From a bacterium (GTDB lineage: Bacteria; Cyanobacteriota; Vampirovibrionia; Gastranaerophilales; Gastranaerophilaceae), in NCBI GenBank assembly GCA_017629215.1, contig JAGBXP010000036.1, positions 39,035 to 103,034 on the forward strand: a DNA stretch of 64,000 nucleotides, read 5' to 3'. The notes below the pieces were generated by a model that ran no database searches, had not been told where the DNA came from, and saw nothing but the letters and a program-made list of their open reading frames with translations. How positions within the stretch are numbered: the stretch's first letter is position 1; the number at the start of each line of letters is the position of its first letter. Both the position numbers and the translations under genes were made by a program. Positions 16,994-26,186 of this stretch are shown here, one piece after another.

Positions 16994-18331
16994 ATGGTAC
17001 GTGGCATAAATTCTATTTCAACAGGACTAGGTATTACAACTCATTATGCAAAAGGGTTTAATTATGGAAAGCTCATTGATCCTGCAATAAAGGCTGTTGA
17101 TGAGTTAAATCTTAGGCATACGAAAAAGGGACAATTTTTGAAATGGGTAGAATTACCAAAAGAACAGCTAAAAAGAGTTGATTATATATATGAAGCTGTT
17201 AAGAATTTCAAAAATCAATCACCTGCTAAATTTTTGACAGTTATTGGTATTGGTGGCTCAAAACACCCCGTTGAACACATGCTAAATATTAACGGTCTAA
17301 ATTTAGATAATCAAGTTAAATTTATTTCTGATATTGATTCTGTAAGCTATAAAAGATACATGGCAACTATTGGTAATGATGTCCGTAATTCAAATTATTT
17401 AATTGTATCAAAATCTGGTTCTACTTATGAGCCTTCTGATGCTTTTATTAGAACTCAAGATATGATGAAAGAAGCTTATTTTAGTGAAATTTATAATGAT
17501 TATGATGCTGAACAACTTGCAAATAAACATTTTGTTGCTGTAACAGATCAAAATCCTCAAAAAAGCCAATTAAGAAGAACTGCTGATGAACAAAGTTGGT
17601 TTGGAAAATTTTATATCCATGACGATGTTGGTGGAAGATTCTCATCTTTTGATGACCACACATTATTTACATTAGCTTATGCAGGCATGAAAAAACCTGA
17701 TATGATTAAAATGTTGCAAGGTGCAGACGGAATGTCTAGTATCGCAATGTCAAAAGATTTAACATTAAATGACCCACTTGCTCAAGCAGCTTTCTGGGTT
17801 CAAGCAAAATTAAAAGGTATTCAAACTACTGTTCATGAATACTTAGGTTCTTTATTTGAAAATGGAACTATTAATTGGCATGCTCAAATGCAAAACGAAT
17901 CTATCAAAGACACATTAAAACAAATAGCTAAAATTCCTGATGCAATGCACCACAGCTCTGAAGCTCATTTTAATTCATCAAATAAATTTGCATTTGCATT
18001 AACTTCAATTGCTGATTATGGAATTTTAAAAGAAAACGCAAAAGGTTATACTGATGCAATGTGCAAAACTTATTCATCTTTTGGACCTTTCTTTAATCAA
18101 GTAGTAGAAACTGAAGGATTAGGTCTTAAACCAGAAGCTGCTGGCGCAATGACACAATCATTAGGTTTTGCAACAGTATATCAAGGATTAATTGATATGT
18201 TCCAAGCTAAAAAAGAAATTCCTGAAGTATTACCAACTGTTATTCAAGATAATGTTGAAGAATACAAAAAGAATTTAAAACCAAATGCAAAAGGCGAAAG
18301 CGTAGTTGTTGCTGGTAGGGTATTTGGATAA
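16994..18331 (+). CDS. pgi: glucose-6-phosphate isomerase
   Basis: The 445-aa protein has GPI motifs VIGIGGSKHPVEHML, IVSKSGSTYEPSDA, DDVGGRFSSFDDHTLF and HHSSEAHFNSSN. It interconverts glucose 6-phosphate and fructose 6-phosphate, feeding the PPi-PFK at 11751. The start at 16994 (MVRGINSIST) is chosen because GGAGG sits at 16982-16986; a reading from 16955 would bypass it. A TATAAT at 16950-16955 is the likely -10. The gene ends before a strong bidirectional terminator. Confidence 0.93.
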   Translation: MVRGINSISTGLGITTHYAKGFNYGKLIDPAIKAVDELNLRHTKKGQFLKWVELPKEQLKRVDYIYEAVKNFKNQSPAKFLTVIGIGGSKHPVEHMLNINGLNLDNQVKFISDIDSVSYKRYMATIGNDVRNSNYLIVSKSGSTYEPSDAFIRTQDMMKEAYFSEIYNDYDAEQLANKHFVAVTDQNPQKSQLRRTADEQSWFGKFYIHDDVGGRFSSFDDHTLFTLAYAGMKKPDMIKMLQGADGMSSIAMSKDLTLNDPLAQAAFWVQAKLKGIQTTVHEYLGSLFENGTINWHAQMQNESIKDTLKQIAKIPDAMHHSSEAHFNSSNKFAFALTSIADYGILKENAKGYTDAMCKTYSSFGPFFNQVVETEGLGLKPEAAGAMTQSLGFATVYQGLIDMFQAKKEIPEVLPTVIQDNVEEYKKNLKPNAKGESVVVAGRVFG

Positions 18332-18361
18332 TTACTAAAAATAAAAAAAGAGTGTTAAATT

Positions 18362-18427
18362 AAAAGAACTGAAATCATTATATCTGACTTTATTAAGTTT
18401 TAGATTTTTTAGGTTTCAGTTCTTTTT
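18362..18427. terminator. bidirectional terminator between pgi and EF-hand gene
   Basis: AAAAGAACTGAAA (18362-18374) pairs perfectly with TTTCAGTTCTTTT (18414-18426), with a run of T on the plus side and A on the other, so it can serve both convergent genes. The loop is long (39 nt). Confidence 0.65.
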
Positions 18428-18476
18428 TTAACAATCTCTTAGTTAATAACCCTTTTCCTTTATCCCAATAATTTTA

Positions 18477-19028
18477 TTATTTTTCACTATCTAAATATCT
18501 ATAATCTAGCAAACTCGAGTCGCTAATATCCTCAACGTCATAAAACATTGACATGTTTGAAACAATGCGATTTCTATCTGCTAATTTTTGTTTTTCTAAA
18601 TCAGATTCAACGCCAAACGCTTGAATTTCTTGATTAGTAACTTTGCCGTCTTTGTTTTTATCTATTTCATTGAAATGATTAAGTACAGTCTCTTGTAATG
18701 AAGAACTGAAACCAGAAGCACCTGCTAATGAAATAATTTGTTCTCTTGTAAGCCCTTGAGTAGCCATTTGAGACATTAAATTTTGAATTTCATTAGGCGA
18801 AATTTTCCCATCTTTATCAGAATCTATGGTACTAAAATTATTAGTAATATATGAAGCAAAAGTTCCATTAATATTTGAATTTGTTAAATAATTAGAATTT
18901 GTTAAAGCTTTATTCAAATTCTCTAAAGTTACACCATCACTATATTGTCCATTAAGCTGAGCAAAAGCATTTGTTAGCCCTGCATTTATTCCTGAAAACA
19001 TTGAAGTTCCATCTAATCGTTTGCTCAT
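18477..19028 (-). CDS. EF-hand calcium-binding protein
   Basis: The 183-aa protein has two canonical EF-hand loops, DSDKDGKISPNE (69-80) and DKNKDGKVTNQE (123-134), each with Asp/Ser/Asn ligands and final Glu. There is no signal peptide or membrane segment; the N-terminus is Ser/Asn/Gly rich. Function is unknown; it could be a calcium sensor or a protein exported by a signal-less route. The start is put at 19028 because GAGGAG lies 9 nt upstream; the ATG at 19043 overlaps that SD. A second EF-hand protein ends the window. Confidence 0.8.
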   Translation of the reverse strand: MSKRLDGTSMFSGINAGLTNAFAQLNGQYSDGVTLENLNKALTNSNYLTNSNINGTFASYITNNFSTIDSDKDGKISPNEIQNLMSQMATQGLTREQIISLAGASGFSSSLQETVLNHFNEIDKNKDGKVTNQEIQAFGVESDLEKQKLADRNRIVSNMSMFYDVEDISDSSLLDYRYLDSEK

Positions 19029-19158
19029 GTTAAATCTCCTCATGATTGATTATATATACCTATTATTAGTTTAATAGTTTTGTCTAAAAAGTCAAATAAT
19101 CAATTGAATAATTTAAGGACTAGAAAGAGCTAAAACATGTGTTATAATTATATATAAG

Positions 19159-19755
19159 ATGTTTAAACGTATTTGTAAAATAACTTTTATAGCTCATGGT
19201 GCAACTGTCTATTCAATGGACGGTATAATTAATAGTAATCCAAAGTATCCAAAGTTAAATGATTTTGGAGAAGAAGAAATCGAAAGGGTTTGTGAGTATT
19301 TAAAAAAACGCGAAGTATCTTATGATAAAATTTATACTTGTCCTAGCTCATATTGTATACAGACTGCAAATATAATAGCTAAATTATTTAAACAAAAAGC
19401 TATTACGGTTAATCTTGCTCAAAGAAATTTTGGAAGTTGGAACGGTAGTTTTTATATGGATTTATTTAAAGAATTCGGTTCAAATGCCTTAGCTCAAACT
19501 CCTGAAAATGGAGAATCATTAGTAGAATTTAACAAACGTATTTCAAAAGAGATTGATAAACTTATCAAAGAAAATAAGGGTACTAGAATTATTATTGTTG
19601 CAACTCCTGAAATTATCCAATCTGCAATCGCCAAAGCTTTAAGTATCAAACCAGAAAATCAACATAAGACACTTATTAAGACAGGCTCTTTAACTCAAAT
19701 TAGTTATTTTGAAAATTGGTCGAGCCTAATTTATAGTGGATACTTACCTCTGTAA
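19159..19755 (+). CDS. degenerate histidine phosphatase-superfamily protein
   Basis: The 198-aa protein follows the phosphoglycerate mutase-like fold: FIAHGATVYSMDG at residues 10-22 stands for the usual R-H-G-x-T, YTCPSSYCIQTANIIA for the S-x-x-x-R-x-x-Q-T block, FGSWNG for the E/W-G block, and VATPEIIQSAIAKAL for the usual S-H-G strand. The histidine nucleophile (H13) is kept, but its Arg, the second Arg and the second His are missing, so activity is doubtful. TG-T-TATAAT (extended -10, 19140-19148) is only 10 bp before the ATG, giving an almost leaderless mRNA. Confidence 0.65.
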   Translation: MFKRICKITFIAHGATVYSMDGIINSNPKYPKLNDFGEEEIERVCEYLKKREVSYDKIYTCPSSYCIQTANIIAKLFKQKAITVNLAQRNFGSWNGSFYMDLFKEFGSNALAQTPENGESLVEFNKRISKEIDKLIKENKGTRIIIVATPEIIQSAIAKALSIKPENQHKTLIKTGSLTQISYFENWSSLIYSGYLPL

Positions 19756-19756
19756 A

Positions 19757-20569
19757 TTAGTTTTGATAATATTTTACAAGCTCTGTTCTATAACGCTTAT
19801 ATTGTTGATTTAAGTCTGTTCGTTCAATTGCCTTGTTTATAGCCCAAATAGCACCTTCATAATCCCGTATTCGCTCATAGGCATAAGCTAAATAATAATA
19901 TGCAAAAGCTGTATCTTCTATTTCAGCTTGATGTTTGAGCGCATGAACTCTTTTTAAATCAGATCTAGCCTTGAGCATTTCATATTTTTCAAAATCCTCT
20001 TTTGCACTAAGATAATCCCCCATAGCTTCTTTAATTTTAGCACGACGCTGGTATAAAAAATAACTTTCGGTATCATATCCAACTTCATCAATAGCTTGAT
20101 TTAAGTAATTTAATGCTAATTTTTTATCAGAGTACATATAGCGTTTAGCTTGATTATATAATTCTTTGATTTTTTCAGTTTTGATAAAAGATGTATCAAA
20201 AGAATAATTTATTGTAATAGTTTGTCTTGAGCTATTTTCTGGGAAGTCTCCAAAAGGCTCAGATTTATGTATTGCATCAACTGCTGATTCATCATAAAGC
20301 TGATTTCCTGAGCTTTCGATAATATCTCCTGCAATCACATTACCTTGTCTATCTATTTTAAATATAACTCGTACATGTCCATTTTCTAAAAAATCTGGGG
20401 TTATCCAATTTTTTTGCAATTTACTATGAACATTTGACATATATTCTGAAAAATCTGCCTGTAATTGTTGATTTTTTGATGGTCGATTATAATACGATGG
20501 ATAATCAGATGCAAAAACTCCTGAAATAAAACACATACATAATAAAATAAGTAACAATAACCTTCCCAT
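19757..20569 (-). CDS. secreted TonB-C-like and TPR protein
   Basis: The 270-aa protein begins with a signal peptide (LLLLILLCMCFISGVFA). Residues about 35-125 match a TonB/TolA C-terminal domain (WITPDFLENGHVRVIFKI, GNVIAGDIIESSGNQLYDES), followed by about three TPR-like helix pairs (LALNYLNQAIDE, SAKEDFEKYEML, YEGAIWAINKAIER). It is probably periplasmic. The TonB-C domain without a membrane anchor next to TPRs suggests an envelope adaptor; the partner is unknown. TAGAAT lies 6 bp before the ATG, again a leaderless arrangement. Confidence 0.75.
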   Translation of the reverse strand: MGRLLLLILLCMCFISGVFASDYPSYYNRPSKNQQLQADFSEYMSNVHSKLQKNWITPDFLENGHVRVIFKIDRQGNVIAGDIIESSGNQLYDESAVDAIHKSEPFGDFPENSSRQTITINYSFDTSFIKTEKIKELYNQAKRYMYSDKKLALNYLNQAIDEVGYDTESYFLYQRRAKIKEAMGDYLSAKEDFEKYEMLKARSDLKRVHALKHQAEIEDTAFAYYYLAYAYERIRDYEGAIWAINKAIERTDLNQQYKRYRTELVKYYQN

Positions 20570-20661
20570 AACAATATTCTATGTTAAATAAAATAATAAT
20601 ACAACGAAAATTAAGATTGTATTTCAGTAATTAAAATAATTTGAGTCATAATGCTTGTGAT

Positions 20662-20691
20662 TTGTATTATTAATTATATTTATGCTAAAAT
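20662..20691 (+). promoter_or_regulatory. promoter of acyl-aminosugar cluster
   Basis: TTGTAT (20662-20667), 18 bp and an extended -10 TG-C-TAAAAT (20683-20691) face the cluster; the leader would be about 115 nt. No other comparable promoter is evident before 29595, so the 11 genes may be one transcript. Confidence 0.5.
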
Positions 20692-20812
20692 TGAATAAAA
20701 AATGCTTGTATTCAAGTTTTTATAAAGAGTAAGGAGTATTGTAAACTGAGAGTGAAAAAGCAATAATTGTAACTTATAGTTAATTATTAGTAGAGCAAGG
20801 AGCTTGGTTTAG

Positions 20813-21940
20813 GTGAGTTTAAGCAATAAAAATAAAAAAATTTATATTACGCAACCTTTATTACCTTCAATAACATCATTAAATTCTCATTTTGATGACA
20901 TTTGGACTTCTAAAATAGTTACAAATATGGGAAAAAAACATAATGAACTCGAAAGCAAATTAAAAAATGTTTTAAAAGTTCAAAATGTATCATTATTTAA
21001 TAATGGTACAATTGCGTTATTAGTTGCTATAAAAGCTCTTGATTTACCAGTTGGCAGCGAAATTATAACTACTCCTTTTACATTTGCAGCTACTCCTCAT
21101 TGTATTTCTTGGAATGGTTTAAAACCTGTATTTTGTGATATTGAACCAAATACAATGACGATTGACGCTGACAAAATTGAAAAATTAATAACTCCAAATA
21201 CATCAGCAATATTAGGTGTTCATGTTTACGGCTTTCCATGTGATGTAGAGAAGATTGATAAAATTGCTAAAAAGTATAACTTAAAAGTTATTTATGACGC
21301 AGCGCACGCTTTTTCAGCTGAAATTAACAATAATGGCATAGGAAATTATGGTGATATAACAATGTTTTCCTTCCATGCAACAAAATTGTTTAATACTATT
21401 GAGGGAGGTTGTTTAACTTATAACGATGAGCGTTTGATTAGAAAGATTTATGATTTAAGAAATTTTGGCATACAGTCAGAAGAACTTGTAGAAGATATTG
21501 GCATTAATGGAAAGTTAAATGAAATTCAAGCAGCTATTGGACTGGAGAATTTAAAGTTATATAAAGCCGAACAAGAAAAAAGAGCCAAGATTAAAGCTTT
21601 TTATGATGAAAAACTATCTTCCATTAAAAGTATAACAATACCTAAAATGCCAGAAAACACAACAAATTCTTATCAATATTATCCAATCATAATAGAAGAT
21701 GATTATCCTTTAACTAGAAATGAATTGTATGAAAAATTCAAAAAAGAAAATATTTATACAAGAAAATATTTTTATCCAGTTTGTACCGATTATGAATGTT
21801 ATAAAAATAATGCTTCTGTAGAAGCTTCAGATTTAAAAGTTGTAAACAACTTGAAACACAAAATTTTATGCTTACCATATTATGGAGCGTTGACAATTGA
21901 TGAGCTTAATACTATTTATGAGGTGATAAAAAATGGATAA
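20813..21940 (+). CDS. DegT/DnrJ/EryC1-family sugar aminotransferase
   Basis: The 375-aa PLP protein has the DegT/VioA-like plan: FNNGTIALLVAIKAL, TTPFTFAATPHCISW, VYDAAHAFS-like VIYDAAHAF, and MFSFHATKLFNTIEGG with PLP lysine K191. Such enzymes put an amino group on an NDP-4-keto-6-deoxy sugar. The SFHATK form is typical of the VioA/FdtB/QdtB-type group. The start is GTG with AAGGAG about 10 nt upstream. It is the first gene of the cluster; no sugar-nucleotide dehydratase is present here, so the ketosugar must come from elsewhere. Overlaps the next gene by 8 bp. Confidence 0.9.
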   Translation: MSLSNKNKKIYITQPLLPSITSLNSHFDDIWTSKIVTNMGKKHNELESKLKNVLKVQNVSLFNNGTIALLVAIKALDLPVGSEIITTPFTFAATPHCISWNGLKPVFCDIEPNTMTIDADKIEKLITPNTSAILGVHVYGFPCDVEKIDKIAKKYNLKVIYDAAHAFSAEINNNGIGNYGDITMFSFHATKLFNTIEGGCLTYNDERLIRKIYDLRNFGIQSEELVEDIGINGKLNEIQAAIGLENLKLYKAEQEKRAKIKAFYDEKLSSIKSITIPKMPENTTNSYQYYPIIIEDDYPLTRNELYEKFKKENIYTRKYFYPVCTDYECYKNNASVEASDLKVVNNLKHKILCLPYYGALTIDELNTIYEVIKNG

Positions 21941-23123
21941 AAATTTTAAATTATTATCAAAAGAAGTTACCGAAAAAAATATTACCTATAGTTTTTTGTG
22001 GTTTAAATTAGTTTTAAAAAATCCGAATTTTGTTGATGAATTAGAGATTGAAACTAAAAAAGCTATTAAAATTCAAAACAGCTATGATTTAAAACCTTTA
22101 CGTCAAACAAAAAAACTTATATTGTTTTTAACACCAGCCAATATAAAAATTTGTGGTGGGGTTATGTCAATATATTCACTATGCGAGACCAGTAGAAAAA
22201 TAAGTTCAAACTCATTATGTATACTCTCAACCTATCCAAACGAAAAATATACATATTCTAGTAATGAAAAATTCCCAAATAAAGAGTTGATTTATCGTTT
22301 TTCTCAAATAGTAAATAATTGCAAAAAACTTGAAGAATTAATTGTACATATTCCAGATTATTATGCGAAAGATTTTTATAAAAGTCTTACCTCAAGAGAT
22401 ATAAAATTTCTTAAATCTATAAAAAAATTACATTTAAACATAATGAATCAAAATATAGAATTAATGCCAGAACCAGAAGAATTAAAAGATTTGTATAAAC
22501 TTACAAATAATATAACTCAAACTGTTGCGCATAATAGATATGCTACTCAAGAGGTTTGTGATAAATGGCAAATTCCTACACATTTGTTTTCAGTAAACAT
22601 TGATTCATCTAAATATAAAAGCTATCCATTTGAAGAAAAAGAAAAAAATATTGTTGTATCACCAGACAGACACAAAGATAAAGGCAAAATAATAGGAAAA
22701 ATGAGAGAAAAATTCCCTGATTTTAATTATATAACAGTGCAAAATATGACATTTCCAGAGTATATGGATTTAATCGCTCGTTCATATTTTACAGTTTCTT
22801 TCGGAGAAGGAATGGACGGATATTTTATTCAGCCCTCAAGTGTTGGGAGTGTTGGCATAACAGTTTACAATAATAAATTTTTCCCTGATGCTAGTTGGAA
22901 AGATTTATTTAATGTATATGAAAGCTATGAGATGATGGCAGATAAAATATTAAATGACTTAGAAGCTATGCTTAATGATAAAAAATTGTACGAGCAAACA
23001 AGTAATGCAGTAAATATTAAACTATCTCAGGTATATAGTGCAAAATCATATAATAATAATTTGAAAAGATTTTATGAGAATAAGTATGATTTTTATCCTT
23101 TAATAAAAAAAAGAGAAAATTAA
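21933..23123 (+). CDS. putative glycosyltransferase
   Basis: The 396-aa protein resembles GT-B glycosyltransferases weakly: an N-terminal strand KLILFLTPANIKICGGVMSIYSL, a mid-region switch at IVVSPDRHKDKGKIIGKM, and a C-terminal YFTVSFGEGMDGYFIQPSS that looks like the donor-binding E-x(7)-E area. It lacks signal or membrane segments. Its place right after the aminotransferase suggests transfer of the finished amino sugar. Family (GT4-like) is uncertain and the acceptor is unknown. Confidence 0.6.
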   Translation: MDKNFKLLSKEVTEKNITYSFLWFKLVLKNPNFVDELEIETKKAIKIQNSYDLKPLRQTKKLILFLTPANIKICGGVMSIYSLCETSRKISSNSLCILSTYPNEKYTYSSNEKFPNKELIYRFSQIVNNCKKLEELIVHIPDYYAKDFYKSLTSRDIKFLKSIKKLHLNIMNQNIELMPEPEELKDLYKLTNNITQTVAHNRYATQEVCDKWQIPTHLFSVNIDSSKYKSYPFEEKEKNIVVSPDRHKDKGKIIGKMREKFPDFNYITVQNMTFPEYMDLIARSYFTVSFGEGMDGYFIQPSSVGSVGITVYNNKFFPDASWKDLFNVYESYEMMADKILNDLEAMLNDKKLYEQTSNAVNIKLSQVYSAKSYNNNLKRFYENKYDFYPLIKKREN

Positions 23124-23149
23124 TTGTTAATTAGATAAGTGAGGTTTTA

Positions 23150-24316
23150 ATGAGTTTAAATAAATTTAATAAAGTTAAAATTAGTGGAATCTCTGTTGTA
23201 GTTCCAGAAAATGAAATAAATATTTACGACGAAGCTGAGTATTATGACAATTCGATAAAAAAAATTGATAGAATGCGTAAAATGGTTGGTTTTTGGAAAC
23301 GCAGAGTTGCTAATAAAGAACAAACAGCTTTAGATTTTGCTTATAATGCAGCTATAAATCTTATTGAAGAAATGAAAATAGATGTAAATACAATTGACGC
23401 CTTATTATATGTTGTTCAAAAACCTGATTGGCTTGGACCAGTTAATTCTTATTTTTTACACCACAAATTAGGATTATCAAAAGAATGTATTGCAACTGAC
23501 ATTGTGCAAGGTTGTGCTGGCTGGGTATTTGGCTTATATATAGCAAGTCAAATGATAGAATCGGGAGCCCATAAGAAAATTTTATTATTAAATGGCGATA
23601 CTCCATCAATTGGTATTGATCCTTCTGATAGAAACCAAGCTCCTATTTTTGGAGATGCTGGTAGTGCTACGTTATTAGAATATACAGATCAAACACAACC
23701 TTCACATTTTAATATTGATACAATTGGAGAAGGATACGATGCAATAATTTCTCCTTTTAGTGCAAATCGCTTTGGTTTAAATTTTCTAAAAGATGAAGAT
23801 TTTGAAAAACTGTCAATTCTAAGAAAAGAAAAAGCAACATTACCAACAGGTAATACACAACCATTACTTGGCTCTTATATTGATGGTTTAAAAGTTTTTG
23901 ATTTTACAATTAAACAAGTGCCTAAAACAATAAAAACACTTTTAGAATATGCTAATACATCTCAAAGTGATATAAATTTATTAGCATTACATCAAGCTAA
24001 CAAGCAGATTGTTCAAGGAGTTGGCACAGAGGCAGGATTTGATTTAGCAAAAGTTCCATATGAAGCGTTTGAAATGTACGGCAATAATACAATGTGCTCG
24101 ATACCTACTGTATTGTCAATGTTAGATAAAGATATAAAAAAAGAAAATGTATGTTGTTGTGGGTTTGGTAACGGTTTAATTTCAGCAGCAGCAATTCTAA
24201 ATTTATCAGACACATATTTGGGTGAAATAAAAACATTTAAAAAACCTGAATATGTTTGGGCTAATACAGATGAATACATTGATTATTGGCGTAAAAAAAT
24301 GCAAGGACAAGTATAG
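23150..24316 (+). CDS. 3-oxoacyl-ACP synthase III-like enzyme (first copy)
   Basis: The 388-aa protein is a KAS III/FabH-type condensing enzyme with catalytic C122 (VQGCAGWVF), H281 (LALHQANK) and N312 (MYGNNTMCSIP), and an NGDTPS strand. It has about 50 residues more than typical FabH, at the C-terminus and between strands. It shares the same N-terminal plan (ISGISVVVPENE) and cysteine position with the second copy at 28161. It should extend or start a short acyl chain on the cluster ACPs. A GAGG precedes the ATG. Confidence 0.88.
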   Translation: MSLNKFNKVKISGISVVVPENEINIYDEAEYYDNSIKKIDRMRKMVGFWKRRVANKEQTALDFAYNAAINLIEEMKIDVNTIDALLYVVQKPDWLGPVNSYFLHHKLGLSKECIATDIVQGCAGWVFGLYIASQMIESGAHKKILLLNGDTPSIGIDPSDRNQAPIFGDAGSATLLEYTDQTQPSHFNIDTIGEGYDAIISPFSANRFGLNFLKDEDFEKLSILRKEKATLPTGNTQPLLGSYIDGLKVFDFTIKQVPKTIKTLLEYANTSQSDINLLALHQANKQIVQGVGTEAGFDLAKVPYEAFEMYGNNTMCSIPTVLSMLDKDIKKENVCCCGFGNGLISAAAILNLSDTYLGEIKTFKKPEYVWANTDEYIDYWRKKMQGQV

Positions 24317-24345
24317 TATTTATAAATAAGATAAGGAGAATAAAA

Positions 24346-24576
24346 ATGAAAAAAGAAGAATTTTTAGTTGAATTAGAAGATGTATTACAAAGAGAAGAAC
24401 CTTGTAATGAAACAGATATTTTAGAAGAATATGACGAGTGGGATTCTTTATCTAAAATGGCTATAATGGCTTTTTACAGTAAAAACTTTGGAATTAATGT
24501 AACTTTAAATGATCTTAAAGAATTAAAAACCGTAGAAGATTTAATCAAACTTGCAGGAGATAAAATTGATGCCTAG
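24346..24576 (+). CDS. acyl carrier protein (first copy)
   Basis: The 76-aa acidic protein has the phosphopantetheine attachment motif EWDSLSKM with Ser34, followed by helix 3 and a VEDLI ending typical of ACPs. AAGGAG precedes the ATG. It lies between a KAS III and a ketoreductase, so it is dedicated to this cluster rather than to general fatty-acid synthesis. Confidence 0.88.
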   Translation: MKKEEFLVELEDVLQREEPCNETDILEEYDEWDSLSKMAIMAFYSKNFGINVTLNDLKELKTVEDLIKLAGDKIDA

Positions 24577-25309
24577 TTTCAGCAGAGAACAAGTTTATAT
24601 TGTTACAGGAGCTTCATCTGGCTTAGGTGAAGCTACAGCATTAATGTTAAATGAGAGAGGTGCAACAGTAATTGCAATAGCAAGAAACGAAAAACGTCTT
24701 TTAGATGTAAAATCTAAATGTAAAAATCCAGAAAATATGCATATTGAAATCAAAGATTTAGTAGAAGATATTGAAGGATTACCACAATATGTTAAAGAGT
24801 TAAAAGAAAAATATGGCAAATTTTCTGGTATGGCTTATTGTGCTGGAATAAGCAATATTATACCTTTGCGAGCACTTGATTTTGCACAACTTGAAAATAC
24901 ACATAAAATTAATTTCTATGCTCCAATTATGTTAACAAAAGGTATCGTAGATAAAAGAAACAACATCGGTCAAGGAACATCAATTGTTGCAATTTCTTCT
25001 ATAGCCTCAAAATGCTCAGATAAAGGTCATGTTGCATATAGTGGTTCAAAAGCAGCATTATGTGCATCCTTAAAATCAATCTCTAAAGAAGTAATTGCAA
25101 ATGGCATTAGAGTAAATTGTGTTTTACCATCAAATATAAAAACTCCGATGACAGCAATTGAAGAGTATGAGGAATCACAAAAAAATTTATATCCTCTAGG
25201 ATTTGGCGAACCTAATGACGTTGCAAATATGATAGTTTATTTACTATCAGATAAAGCTAAATATATTTCTGGTCAAAATTATATTATTGACTCTGGAGGT
25301 GTTTTATAA
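24569..25309 (+). CDS. SDR-family 3-oxoacyl-ACP reductase-like enzyme
   Basis: The 246-aa short-chain dehydrogenase has the NAD(P) motif TGASSGLG (13-20), CAGIS-type strand (YCAGISN), catalytic Ser in ISSIAS and YSGSK (Tyr-x-x-x-Lys), and the C-terminal GQNYIIDSGG. It probably reduces a 3-oxoacyl-ACP to 3-hydroxyacyl-ACP. Start at 24569 is chosen from AGGAG 9 nt upstream; it overlaps the ACP stop by 8 bp. Stop and next ATG are directly adjacent. Confidence 0.88.
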   Translation: MPSFSREQVYIVTGASSGLGEATALMLNERGATVIAIARNEKRLLDVKSKCKNPENMHIEIKDLVEDIEGLPQYVKELKEKYGKFSGMAYCAGISNIIPLRALDFAQLENTHKINFYAPIMLTKGIVDKRNNIGQGTSIVAISSIASKCSDKGHVAYSGSKAALCASLKSISKEVIANGIRVNCVLPSNIKTPMTAIEEYEESQKNLYPLGFGEPNDVANMIVYLLSDKAKYISGQNYIIDSGGVL

Positions 25310-25951
25310 ATGAAAACGATATACATTGTTGGTGGAGATGGTTTCGCAAGAGAGTGTTATGTCTTTTTACAAGAAGTGATGAAAACAAAACAAGATATTA
25401 ATTTTGGTGGGTTTTTAGGACATGGAGGTTATGGCAAAACTGTTGATTATAAATCTTATCAACATTTGTATATTGGAGAAGTTTCTAAACACGAATTTTC
25501 AGATAATGAGTATGTTGTCATAGGTGCTGGATATCCAACAATTAGACAAAAAATATATAATGAATTAAAAGAACGCAACGTAAACTTTTATAATTTAATT
25601 TTTTATTCTCTAGTAGATAGTTCCGTAAACATAGGAGAAGCTAATGTAATTCTTTCATCTTCTTTTACAGCTGATATTTCATTAGGTAATGGTAATGTAT
25701 TTAATGGTCAGGTTATCTTAGGTCATGATGTTGAAATCGGAGATTTTAATTTTTTTGGACCAAGAAGTCAGGCTTTAGGTAACACAAAAGTCGGAAGCTT
25801 TAACCAAATAGGCGCAAATACAATTTTATTACCCAAAACAAAAATTGGTGATAATAATATCATAGCTCCATTAAGTGCTGTCTATAAAGGTTGTAAAAAT
25901 AATTGTTATATGAGTGGTAATCCTGCAGTAAAAATAGGACAAGTTGAATAA
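25310..25951 (+). CDS. NeuD/PglD-type sugar O/N-acyltransferase
   Basis: The 213-aa protein starts with a small Rossmann-like domain (IYIVGGDGFARECYVFL) and continues with left-handed beta-helix hexapeptides (LGNGNVFNGQVILGHDVEIG, then TKVGSFNQIGANTILL), the NeuD/PglD layout. These trimeric enzymes acylate amino sugars. The presence of ACPs beside it raises the possibility that it uses an acyl-ACP instead of acetyl-CoA, as an inference. It starts immediately after the SDR stop. Confidence 0.88.
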   Translation: MKTIYIVGGDGFARECYVFLQEVMKTKQDINFGGFLGHGGYGKTVDYKSYQHLYIGEVSKHEFSDNEYVVIGAGYPTIRQKIYNELKERNVNFYNLIFYSLVDSSVNIGEANVILSSSFTADISLGNGNVFNGQVILGHDVEIGDFNFFGPRSQALGNTKVGSFNQIGANTILLPKTKIGDNNIIAPLSAVYKGCKNNCYMSGNPAVKIGQVE

Positions 25952-25963
25952 AAAGGAGAAATA

Positions 25964-26185
25964 ATGGAAGAACAAGTTGCACGAATTTTATCATTATTAC
26001 TTGGACAAGAATTTACATCTAATGATGATGTCTCAAAAGAAAATCAAGATCTCTGGGATTCTATGAAACATATTGAAATTATTACCACATTAGAAGAAGA
26101 ATTAAAAATTTCTTTTAATATTGAAGATATACCAAAATTAACTTCAATGAAAAAAATTATAGAAGCAATTAAAAACTTAGATTAA
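25964..26185 (+). CDS. acyl carrier protein (second copy)
   Basis: The 73-aa protein has LWDSMKHIEI with Ser33, the phosphopantetheine site, and a C-terminal ALEEE-like helix (TLEEELKISFNIEDIP). AAAGGAG precedes the ATG. It is next to the FkbH-like gene with a 1-bp gap, which suggests it is the carrier loaded by that protein. Confidence 0.88.
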   Translation: MEEQVARILSLLLGQEFTSNDDVSKENQDLWDSMKHIEIITTLEEELKISFNIEDIPKLTSMKKIIEAIKNLD

Positions 26186-26186
26186 A

